This document shows positions 1 to 5,271 of a stretch of 6,758 bases of DNA, in pieces; the first letter of the stretch is position 1, and every line of letters starts with the position of its first letter. Below the pieces are notes generated by a model, which worked only from the letters and a program-made list of their open reading frames with translations, did no database searches and was not told the DNA's origin. The DNA lies in contig JAJECB010000139.1 of the NCBI GenBank assembly GCA_022822245.1, positions 1-6,758 on the forward strand. The letters run 5' to 3'. This DNA comes from Gammaproteobacteria bacterium. Its GTDB lineage: Bacteria; Pseudomonadota; Gammaproteobacteria; HK1. The translations under genes and the position numbers were made by a program.

Positions 1-19
1 GGCGCTTCGTCCCGGCGAG

Positions 20-45
20 CGGGCAATCCCTGGATGGATTGCCCG
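20..45. repeat. Perfect 10-bp inverted repeat (hairpin)
   Basis: CGGGCAATCC at 20-29 is the exact reverse complement of GGATTGCCCG at 36-45, with a 6-base loop CTGGAT. An outer pair, GCTTCG at 4-9 and CGAAGC at 55-60, could close a larger cruciform around it. No T-run follows on either strand, so it does not look like an intrinsic terminator. It could be a REP-like palindrome, an RNA hairpin or the end of an element that begins outside the window. Confidence 0.6.
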
Positions 46-65
46 GCCTGCAAGCGAAGCAGGGA

Positions 66-95
66 CTGCGGAGCGCAGCAGGTAGTCGACACTAC
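66..95. repeat. Two short adjacent hairpins
   Basis: CTGCG (66-70) pairs with CGCAG (74-78) around a 3-base loop. GTAGT (82-86) pairs with ACTAC (91-95) around CGAC. Each stem is only 5 bp and could be chance in GC-rich DNA. They are recorded because they directly follow the stronger hairpin at 20-45. Confidence 0.35.
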
Positions 96-157
96 GTTGA
101 AGCGGCTTGCGGGAGTACGGCCAGTCACAGCGCATGGATCGGCGTCCGCAGCAGGAA

Positions 158-238
158 GTTGGTGAGATATCCGGGCCAGGCGCCCGTGGCCGGGCACGGA
201 TGATAAGATTGGCCCCCAGGTGCGGATATCTCGCCAGC
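158..238. repeat. Interrupted 16-bp inverted repeat upstream of petA
   Basis: The arm at 158-173 and the arm at 223-238 are inverted copies matching at 14 of 16 positions. The core GAGATATCCG / CGGATATCTC is perfect over 10 bp. Both mismatches become G-U pairs if transcribed from the plus strand, so an RNA could form a continuous 16-bp helix. The 49-base interior contains a further hairpin, GCCCG (182-186) with CGGGC (191-195). The right arm ends 101 bases before the petA start. It may be a 5'-leader RNA structure or a pair of operator half-sites. Short flanks show no obvious target-site duplication, which argues against a miniature transposon. Its function is unknown. Confidence 0.55.
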
Positions 239-321
239 ATCGGGCGCCCCCGCGGCGGATGTTGGAGACACTCCCGTGCCAAGACGGTCGGAGTCTTCCG
301 GCGTCGACCCCCGGTTTCTGC

Positions 322-332
322 GAGGAGAAGGT
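322..332 (+). promoter_or_regulatory. Ribosome binding site of petA
   Basis: A purine-rich stretch, GAGGAGAAGG, carries AGGAG (323-327) and AAGG (329-332), placed 12 and 7 bases before the ATG at 340. It supports starting petA at 340 rather than at the in-frame ATG at 220, which would add 40 residues ahead of the twin-arginine signal. Confidence 0.7.
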
Positions 333-339
333 CCGGACC

Positions 340-954
340 ATGACTATGGGTGGCGTCAGCGGCGGGAGACGCCGTTTTCTCACGGCCACCGCGAGCGTAG
401 TGGGCGGCGTGGGGCTCGGGTTCACCGCGGTTCCGTTCATCAGCGCGTGGCAGCCGAGCGAGCGGACAAGGGCGATCGGAGCCCCGGTCCAGATCAACGT
501 CTCCAAGCTGGAGCCGGGCCAGCTCATCACCGTGCTGTGGCGCGGGAAGCCGGTGTGGGTGGTGCGCCGCACCCCCGAGGTGCTGGACACGCTCTCCGCG
601 CTCGATCCGATCCTGCGCGATCCGGACTCGGAGGTGACGGACCAGCAACCCGAGTACGCGCGCAACCGGTATCGCTCCCTCAACCCCGAGTACCTCGTCC
701 TGGTGGGGATCTGCACCCACCTCGGCTGCTCTCCGCAGTACGTGGTCGCGGCCGGCGCGGATCGCTACAACCTCGGAGACGACTGGCCGGGCGGCTTCTT
801 CTGCCCCTGTCACGGGTCCATGTTCGACCTCGCCGGCAGGGTGTATCCCGGTGTCCCCGCCCCCACCAACCTCGAGGTGCCGCCGCACCGCTACCTTGAC
901 GGCGACCGGATCGAGATCGGCGTCGACCACGGCGCGGAGGACGCGCTCTCATGA
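340..954 (+). CDS. petA: Ubiquinol-cytochrome c reductase, Rieske iron-sulfur subunit
   Basis: This is the Rieske 2Fe-2S subunit of the cytochrome bc1 complex. It takes one electron from quinol at the Qo site of cytochrome b and passes it to cytochrome c1 on the periplasmic side. The 204-residue length is normal for the family. Residues 10-16 carry a twin-arginine motif (RRRFLTA), followed by an N-terminal membrane anchor to about residue 36, so Tat-dependent insertion is expected. The cluster ligands are visible: C125 and H127 in CTHLGC, and C155 and H158 in CPCHGS; C130 and C157 would form the conserved disulfide. A second ATG lies two codons downstream (346), but 340 fits the ribosome binding site. 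The TGA overlaps the petB ATG (ATGA), indicating translational coupling in a petABC operon. Confidence 0.97.
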   Translation: MTMGGVSGGRRRFLTATASVVGGVGLGFTAVPFISAWQPSERTRAIGAPVQINVSKLEPGQLITVLWRGKPVWVVRRTPEVLDTLSALDPILRDPDSEVTDQQPEYARNRYRSLNPEYLVLVGICTHLGCSPQYVVAAGADRYNLGDDWPGGFFCPCHGSMFDLAGRVYPGVPAPTNLEVPPHRYLDGDRIEIGVDHGAEDALS

Positions 955-2336
955 GACGCCTGATTGGATGGATCGACGCGCGCTTCCCCCTCATCAGTCT
1001 CTGGGAGGAGCACGTCTCCCGCTACTACGCGCCGAAGAACTTCAACTTCTGGTACTACTTCGGCTCGATCGCGCTCGTCATCCTCGTCATCCAGATCGTG
1101 ACCGGGATCTGGCTCACGATGAACTACAAGCCTTCCGCCGCCGAGGCGTTCGCCTCCGTCGAGTCCATCATGCGCGATGTGGAGTGGGGCTGGCTCATCC
1201 GCTACATGCACTCGGCCGGCGCCTCGTTCTTCTTCATTGCCGTGTACCTGCACATGTTCCGGGCCCTCATCTACGGCTCCTACAAGGGCAACCGCGAGCT
1301 CATCTGGCTGCTCGGCATGTTCATCTACGTCATCCTGATGGCCGAGGCGTTCATGGGCTACCTGCTGCCGTGGGGGCAGATGTCCTACTGGGGCGCGCAG
1401 GTGATCATCTCGCTGTTCGGGGCCATCCCGTTCGGGATCGGAGAGGCGCTCGCGCTCTGGATCCGCGGCGACTACGTGGTCTCCGACGCCACCCTGAACC
1501 GCTTCTTCGCCCTTCACGTGGTGGCCCTTCCCCTCGCCCTGCTCGGGGTCGTCGTGCTGCACATCCTCGCGTTGCACGAGGTCGGCTCGAACAACCCGGA
1601 CGGGGTCGAGATCAAGCGCAACAAGGGTCCGGACGGAAACCCCCGCGACGGCATCCCCTTCCATCCCTACTACACCGTGAAGGACCTGATGGGGGTCACC
1701 GTCTTCCTCTTCCTGTTCGCGATCGTGGTGTTCTTCGTGCCCGAGTTCGGCGGGTGGTTCCTCGAGAAGGACAACTTCGTGCGCGCCGACCCGCTCCGGA
1801 CGCCCGAGCACATCGTCCCCCTGTGGTACTTCACCCCCTTCTACGCCATCCTGCGGGCGATCCCGGACAAGCTGACCGGGGTCCTCGCCATGGGCGCCTC
1901 GATCATCGTGCTGTTCTTCCTGCCGTGGCTCGATCGCCACCCGGTGAAGTCGATCCGCTATCGGGGCCCCCTGTTCGCGGCCCTCATCGCGGTGTTCGTG
2001 CTGACCTTCCTGTTCCTCGGCTATCTCGGCACCCAGCCGCCGACCCGGGTTCTCGGCGAGCTCGGGCTCCGGTTCGGCGAGCTCTACTTCTCGTTCTTCA
2101 TCGTTCTGTGGCTGTACAGCCGCGAGCGCCGTGCGTCGGTGCACGTGAACACGTTCATCGTTCTGGCGGTCCTGATTGCCGCGGCGGACATGATCCGCTT
2201 CGACCCGGGCAAGGTCGGGCTCATCCTCTGGAGTGCGCTGATCCCGCTCGCGTACTACGTGGTGTTCGTGATCGGACCGATCGTGACCAGTCTGAACGAA
2301 CCGCGGCCGGTGCCGGAGAGGGTGGTGTACCGATGA
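951..2336 (+). CDS. petB: Ubiquinol-cytochrome c reductase, cytochrome b subunit (long form)
   Basis: Cytochrome b is the membrane core of the bc1 complex and carries hemes bL and bH plus the Qo and Qi quinone sites. The first 390 residues follow the gammaproteobacterial pattern closely. Heme ligands are H87/H189 and H101/H204. GQMSYWGA at 142-149 is the Qo region, and GSNNPDGVEIK begins at 212. The Qo motif is PLWY at 290-293, where the family usually has PEWY or variants such as PVWY; the downstream tyrosine Y298 is kept. The protein is 461 residues, while gammaproteobacterial forms I recall are about 400-420. The excess follows the usual eighth helix (about 376-390). Two further hydrophobic segments, about 399-416 and 422-446, precede the conserved tail PVPERV at 453-458. 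GGAGG at 936-940 is the ribosome binding site. Both ends overlap neighbours by ATGA. Confidence 0.97.
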   Translation: MRRLIGWIDARFPLISLWEEHVSRYYAPKNFNFWYYFGSIALVILVIQIVTGIWLTMNYKPSAAEAFASVESIMRDVEWGWLIRYMHSAGASFFFIAVYLHMFRALIYGSYKGNRELIWLLGMFIYVILMAEAFMGYLLPWGQMSYWGAQVIISLFGAIPFGIGEALALWIRGDYVVSDATLNRFFALHVVALPLALLGVVVLHILALHEVGSNNPDGVEIKRNKGPDGNPRDGIPFHPYYTVKDLMGVTVFLFLFAIVVFFVPEFGGWFLEKDNFVRADPLRTPEHIVPLWYFTPFYAILRAIPDKLTGVLAMGASIIVLFFLPWLDRHPVKSIRYRGPLFAALIAVFVLTFLFLGYLGTQPPTRVLGELGLRFGELYFSFFIVLWLYSRERRASVHVNTFIVLAVLIAAADMIRFDPGKVGLILWSALIPLAYYVVFVIGPIVTSLNEPRPVPERVVYR

Positions 2337-3088
2337 GCTGGATGAAACGGGGCGCGTGCATCGCCGGACTCGTCGCGCTCGTCCTCGCGGGCGGAGCCCG
2401 GGCCGCGGGAGGGGAGATCTCCCTGCTCGAGGCCAAGGTGGAGCTGGGGGACCGCGCGTCCCTGCAGCGCGGCGCGAAGCTGTTCGTCAACTACTGCGCG
2501 GGTTGCCACTCGGCCCAGTTCGTGCGGTACAGCCGCATGGGCCGCGATCTCGGGCTCACCGAGGAGCAGGTGCGGGCGAACCTGATGCTCGCGTCGGACA
2601 AGCCGGGCGAGCCGATTCTCGCCACCCTGGGGGCGGAGGATGCGAACGCCTGGTTCGGCGTCATCCCGCCGGATCTCTCCCTGACCGCGCGCGCGCGCGG
2701 TCCGGACTGGATCTACACCTACCTCATGACCTTCTATCGCGACGAGAACCGTCCGTTCGGGGCGAACAACCTCGTGTTCCCGGATGTCGCGATGCCGCAC
2801 GCCCTCGTTGGCCTCCAGGGGGTGCAGGCGAGGAAGGAGAATGCCGGGGAGGACGGACACGCCGCCCCGCAGGGGGCCGGAGACCTGCTCGAGCTCGTCG
2901 AGCCGGGAAGCATGAGCGTGGCCGAGTATCGCCGCGTGGTCCGCGATCTGGTCAATTTCATGGTTTATATCGGGGAGCCGGCCAAGCTCGATCGGTACGT
3001 CATCGGCGGTTGGGTCCTGCTGTTCCTGCTCGTGTTCTTCGTGATCGCGCGGCTCCTCTACAAGGAGTACTGGAAGGATGTCCACTGA
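2333..3088 (+). CDS. petC: Ubiquinol-cytochrome c reductase, cytochrome c1 subunit
   Basis: Cytochrome c1 accepts the electron from the Rieske protein and reduces a periplasmic or membrane-bound c-type cytochrome. The 251-residue protein begins with a Sec-type signal peptide (about 1-24, ending ARA). Heme c is attached at CAGCH (55-59), with H59 as proximal ligand. M154 in DVAMPHAL is the likely distal methionine ligand. The family block around PPDLSLTARARGPDWIYTYL lies at 112-131. A C-terminal anchor spans about 222-242, followed by a short basic cytoplasmic tail. The start ATG overlaps the petB stop (ATGA), with GGAGAGGG at 2315-2322 as ribosome binding site. Length and motifs are normal, and the gene closes the petABC operon. 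Confidence 0.97.
   Translation: MSWMKRGACIAGLVALVLAGGARAAGGEISLLEAKVELGDRASLQRGAKLFVNYCAGCHSAQFVRYSRMGRDLGLTEEQVRANLMLASDKPGEPILATLGAEDANAWFGVIPPDLSLTARARGPDWIYTYLMTFYRDENRPFGANNLVFPDVAMPHALVGLQGVQARKENAGEDGHAAPQGAGDLLELVEPGSMSVAEYRRVVRDLVNFMVYIGEPAKLDRYVIGGWVLLFLLVFFVIARLLYKEYWKDVH
2683..2702. repeat. Perfect 20-bp palindrome with (CG)7 core inside petC
   Basis: Positions 2683-2702 are fully self-complementary: GACC, an alternating CG core (2686-2699 is seven CG steps), then GGTC. It encodes the TARARG stretch of cytochrome c1, a conserved place in the family, so codon choice in GC-rich DNA may be enough to explain it. The alternating core could adopt cruciform or left-handed DNA. Confidence 0.5.
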
Positions 3089-3125
3089 GCGCGGGGTGGG
3101 GGAGCCCGGGGTTCGCGAGGAGTTT

Positions 3126-3139
3126 CCGGCCGCGGCCGG
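3126..3139. repeat. 14-bp palindrome in the petC-sspA gap
   Basis: CCGGCCGCGGCCGG is perfectly self-complementary and could fold into a 5-bp stem with a CGCG loop, 38 bases after the petC stop. No T-run follows, so it is not a typical intrinsic terminator, though it could attenuate transcription between petABC and sspAB. A second small inverted repeat, GTTCC/GGAAC, lies at 3174-3185. No clear sigma70-type promoter for sspA is visible in the gap. Confidence 0.4.
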
Positions 3140-3223
3140 TGTGTGACCGGAGTGTCCGACCGGCGGCGTTCAAGTTCCGTGGAACCGGATGATTTCGGTC
3201 CCCGTCTCGGCCGGGGCGCCGTC

Positions 3224-3817
3224 ATGTCGCTCTACTCCGCGGCCGCGGAGCCGACGAGCCACGCGGTGCGCGTGGTCCTCGCCGAGAAGGCGGTCAACGT
3301 CGAGATCCATTTCGTCTCCGATCACGACCGTCCCGAGGACCTGCACACGCTCAACCCCTACGATTCGATCCTGACCCTCGTGGATCGCGACCTGGTCCTG
3401 TACGAGCCCCAGATCATCATGGAGTACCTCGACGAGCGGTTCCCGCATCCACCCCTGATGCCGGTGGACCCGGTGACCCGCGCAACCAGCCGGCTGTACC
3501 GCTATCGGATACAGCGGGACATCTACGGGCTCGCCGACTCGATCGAGGGCGACGTGGCGGACGACGCGGACCACGCCCGCACGCAGCTCCGCGACCACCT
3601 CACCACCCTCGCGCCGATCTTCAACCGAAGCCGGTTCTTCATGACGGACGAGTACTCGCTGGTCGACTGCTACCTGGCGCCGATTCTGTGGCGCCTGCCC
3701 CGCTACGGGATCAAGCTTCCTCCCCGCAGCCGGGGCCTTCGCGCCTACGCGGATCGGGTCTTCGATCGCGAGGCGTTCGAGCGGAGCCTGACCGAGCTCG
3801 AAGAGGAAATGCGCTGA
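3224..3817 (+). CDS. sspA: Stringent starvation protein A (GST-fold RNA polymerase-associated protein)
   Basis: SspA binds RNA polymerase and alters transcription in stationary phase and stress, including acid tolerance in Escherichia coli. From this start the protein has 197 residues. The N-terminal thioredoxin-like domain covers about 1-75 (HAVRVVLAEKA at 13-23, EYLDERFPHPPLMP at 67-80). The helical GST-C domain covers about 85-190 (YSLVDCYLAPILWRLP at 144-159). The PHPP patch (74-77), part of a surface important in E. coli SspA, is intact. In contrast, the VPTLVD cis-proline is replaced by leucine (SILTLVD, L50), and the ES pair after it reads EP (61-62). The start is uncertain: E. coli SspA extends about 10 residues further upstream. 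In-frame GTG codons at 3179, 3152 and 3143 are possible, but none has a clear ribosome binding site. It overlaps sspB by 4 bp. Confidence 0.93.
   Translation: MSLYSAAAEPTSHAVRVVLAEKAVNVEIHFVSDHDRPEDLHTLNPYDSILTLVDRDLVLYEPQIIMEYLDERFPHPPLMPVDPVTRATSRLYRYRIQRDIYGLADSIEGDVADDADHARTQLRDHLTTLAPIFNRSRFFMTDEYSLVDCYLAPILWRLPRYGIKLPPRSRGLRAYADRVFDREAFERSLTELEEEMR
3801..3807 (+). promoter_or_regulatory. Ribosome binding site of sspB, pointing to a CTG start
   Basis: AAGAGGA lies within the last codons of sspA, with 6 bases between it and CTG at 3814. It is one of the better Shine-Dalgarno matches in the window and sits at the right distance only for the CTG, because no ATG, GTG or TTG occurs in the sspB frame between 3691 and 3897. 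Confidence 0.65.
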
Positions 3818-4200
3818 CCTCCAACCGTCCCTACCTCATCCGGGCGATCTACGAGTGGATCGTCGACAACGGGCTGACCCCGTACCTGCTGGTCAACGTG
3901 GAAGGGGAAGACGTCGAGGTCCCGGACAACTACGTCAAGGACGGCCGGATCGTGCTCAGCATCTCGCCCCGGTCGGTGCGCGCCCTCGACCTCGGCAACG
4001 AGGCGATCGCCTTCGGGGCCCGGTTCGGCGGGCGGCACTTCGACGTCAACGTCCCCGTCCGGTGCGTTCTCGCGGTCTATGCCCGCGAGAACGGCAAGGG
4101 CATCGCGCTCGCGGAGGAGGAAGGGGATGGGGAGGGGGAGGAGCCGCCCCCGGACACGCCCCCGAAGAAGGGGCGTCCCAAGCTCCGGGTGGTGAGCTGA
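3814..4200 (+). CDS. sspB: ClpXP protease specificity-enhancing factor SspB (CTG start)
   Basis: SspB is the adaptor that binds ssrA-tagged and some other substrates and hands them to the ClpXP protease. The predicted protein has 128 residues. The substrate-binding domain covers about 1-97: RPYLIRAIYEWIVDNG at 5-20, DGRIVLSISPRSVRAL at 43-58, FGARFGG at 67-73 and VLAVYARENGKG at 85-96. An acidic, proline-rich linker follows (about 98-117), then the ClpX-docking tail GRPKLRVV at 120-127, matching the E. coli GRPALRVV tail. Homology begins at TSNRPYL, and the codon just before it is CTG, overlapping the sspA stop as CTGA. The only upstream in-frame conventional start is GTG 3688, which would add 42 unrelated residues inside sspA. 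Starting at GTG 3898 would remove 28 conserved residues. I therefore call CTG; an ATG-to-CTG sequencing error is the alternative. Confidence 0.92.
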   Translation: MTSNRPYLIRAIYEWIVDNGLTPYLLVNVEGEDVEVPDNYVKDGRIVLSISPRSVRALDLGNEAIAFGARFGGRHFDVNVPVRCVLAVYARENGKGIALAEEEGDGEGEEPPPDTPPKKGRPKLRVVS

Positions 4201-4220
4201 CCCGAACTCCACCTCGGATT

Positions 4221-4240
4221 CGGAGGGCGGTGAGCCTCCG
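4221..4240. terminator. Possible bidirectional terminator hairpin between convergent sspB and dolP
   Basis: CGGAGG (4221-4226) pairs perfectly with CCTCCG (4235-4240) around an 8-base loop, in the 50-bp gap between the convergent stops of sspB (4200) and dolP (4251). Its place fits a shared terminator. There is no T-run on either side and the stem is only 6 bp, so this rests mainly on location. Confidence 0.35.
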
Positions 4241-4250
4241 GGCGGCGGCC

Positions 4251-4853
4251 TCAGCCTTCCGGATACTCGAAGAGACGGACGATCTGGCGCACGCCCGGGA
4301 CCGATTGCGCGGCCGCGGTGATTGCCTCGGCCTCCTCGCGGGTCACGAGGCCCATCAGGAACACGATGCCGTCCTCGGTGACGACCTTGTTGTTCACGTT
4401 CGCGGGTGGCTTGAGGTCCCCGCTCGCCGCCACCGCAACCTTGACCCGGCCGGTGACGACCGCGTCCGCGGACCGTGTGGAAAGCTTGGTCGGTGGCCCC
4501 ACCACCAGCTCGTTGTGGACTCCCCGGACCTGCTCGACCTCTCCCGCCTCGTCCGCTGCCTTCCCCTTCGCCTCCTCGTCGGGCACCTGGCCGGTCAGAA
4601 GAACGATGCGGTTGAAGCTCGTGACCTTGACGTTGTGGTGGTCGTCCTCCTTCAGACCGGCCTTGTTGATCGCGGCCCGGACCTTCCACTCGATGCCTTC
4701 GTCCTCCACCATCGTGCCGAAGGTGCGCTTGTCCACGGCGACCGTGCCGGAGCCGGCGACCCCCGCGGTGCCCACGATTATCGGTGCCCCGCACCCTCCG
4801 AGGACGAGGACGGACGCGAGGACGCTCGCGAGTGTCAATGCAGGTTTGGACAT
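4251..4853 (-). CDS. dolP: Two-BON-domain outer-membrane lipoprotein (DolP/YraP family)
   Basis: DolP is an outer-membrane lipoprotein that supports envelope integrity and has been linked to the BAM assembly machinery in E. coli. The 200-residue product has a lipoprotein signal peptide with lipobox LGGC at 18-21, so C21 should be lipidated. G22 follows, with no Asp-type retention signal, consistent with sorting to the outer membrane. A DKRTFGTMVEDEGIE segment at 41-55 leads into the first BON domain (about 54-122; VKVTSFNRIVLLTGQVPDEE at 76-95). The second BON domain is at about 128-198 (NVNNKVVTEDGIVFLMGLVT at 152-171). Length and motifs match E. coli YraP. It follows yraN after 46 bp without a strong ribosome binding site and may be in the lpoA-yraN transcript. 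No sigmaE promoter could be made out. The gene symbol rests on domain architecture and neighbours. Confidence 0.93.
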   Translation of the reverse strand: MSKPALTLASVLASVLVLGGCGAPIIVGTAGVAGSGTVAVDKRTFGTMVEDEGIEWKVRAAINKAGLKEDDHHNVKVTSFNRIVLLTGQVPDEEAKGKAADEAGEVEQVRGVHNELVVGPPTKLSTRSADAVVTGRVKVAVAASGDLKPPANVNNKVVTEDGIVFLMGLVTREEAEAITAAAQSVPGVRQIVRLFEYPEG

Positions 4854-4899
4854 TTGCGGAACGGGCGGAATGGGTCAGGAGGTCCCATGATCGCACGGA

Positions 4900-5271
4900 T
4901 CACGTGTCGAAGGCACTCCGAAGCCACCGGATGTCGGGCGCATCCGGCTCGCCGGTGACCGCGACGACATCGAATCGGCAGGCGGGGAGGGGAGAGCGCC
5001 GGCGGGTCCGGAGCCAGGTGTCCGCGGTACGCACGATCCGCCGGCGCTTGGCCCGGTCCACACTCTCCGCCGGGTCCATGAAGCCCGACCCGCCTCGCGA
5101 GCGGACCTCGACGAAGACCAGCACTTCGCCGTCTTCCATGACGAGGTCGATCTCCCCGTGCCGGGAGCGGAAGTTCCGGTCCCGGCACACAAGCCCGTGC
5201 CCGGCGAGGTGGCGGGCCGCGACCTCCTCCGCCCACCGCCCGCGCGGGGTCCGATCGGCGCGCGCATTCAT
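4900..5271 (-). CDS. yraN: UPF0102 family protein YraN, predicted nuclease fold
   Basis: YraN belongs to a widespread family with a predicted restriction-endonuclease-like (PD-(D/E)XK-type) fold and a role not firmly established. The product has 123 residues, the usual size. Family signatures appear in order: GRWAEEVAARHL at 11-22, RDRNFRSRHGEIDLVM at 30-45 (E40, D42), VFVEVRSR at 52-59 (E55, with R57 where some members have Lys), the basic helix DRAKRRRIVRTADTWL at 72-87, and CRFDVVAVTG at 98-107. E40, D42 and E55 are the likely metal-site residues by family analogy. The ATG overlaps the lpoA stop (ATGA on the minus strand), so coupling to lpoA is likely. There is no clear ribosome binding site of its own. 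A further ATG at 5267 is in another frame. Confidence 0.93.
   Translation of the reverse strand: MNARADRTPRGRWAEEVAARHLAGHGLVCRDRNFRSRHGEIDLVMEDGEVLVFVEVRSRGGSGFMDPAESVDRAKRRRIVRTADTWLRTRRRSPLPACRFDVVAVTGEPDAPDIRWLRSAFDT

Larger units (their letters stand above)
1..339. other. Gene-free leader upstream of petA with several inverted repeats
   Basis: I find no convincing protein in these 339 bases. Short open stretches run through the first 165-210 bases in two plus-strand frames, but their translations resemble nothing I recognise. In the related gene order known from Pseudomonas, rpsI (ribosomal protein S9) precedes petA, but the basic C-terminal tail of S9 is not encoded here. The stretch holds small hairpins at 20-45, 66-78 and 82-95 and a longer interrupted inverted repeat at 158-238, listed separately. 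A GATAAG-like -10 element lies at 202-207, but no matching -35 box is visible, so I do not call a promoter. The promoter of the petABC operon probably lies somewhere in this stretch, by position only. Confidence 0.6.

Noticed and set aside
1..210. Short open frames at the left edge as a truncated gene
   Set aside because: Two plus-strand frames stay open for 165-210 bases, but neither translation resembles a known family, and in GC-rich DNA such lengths are expected by chance.
220..339. Longer petA reading frame starting at ATG 220
   Set aside because: The added 40 residues are not Rieske-like and would bury the twin-arginine motif far from the N-terminus. A ribosome binding site precedes ATG 340, and the inverted repeat arm at 223-238 would fall inside the coding region.
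1515..1562. Heme-ligand spacing of 15 in the second helix pair (H189/H204) against 14 in the first (H87/H101), as in cytochrome b6
   Set aside because: Gammaproteobacterial cytochrome b sequences as I recall them share this one-residue difference, so it is a lineage trait and not a b6-like feature.
891..2144. 417-residue open frame on the minus strand opposite petB
   Set aside because: It is antisense to a well-conserved gene and rich in Glu/His/Asp repeats, typical of a frame opposite a GC-rich membrane protein gene.
3688..3813. sspB starting at GTG 3688
   Set aside because: It would add 42 Arg/Pro-rich residues read out of frame from sspA, with no resemblance to SspB.
5052..5103. R57 instead of Lys in the YraN VFVEVRSR motif as a broken catalytic site
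   Set aside because: E. coli YraN also has Arg at this place (FVEVRYR), so it is normal for the family.
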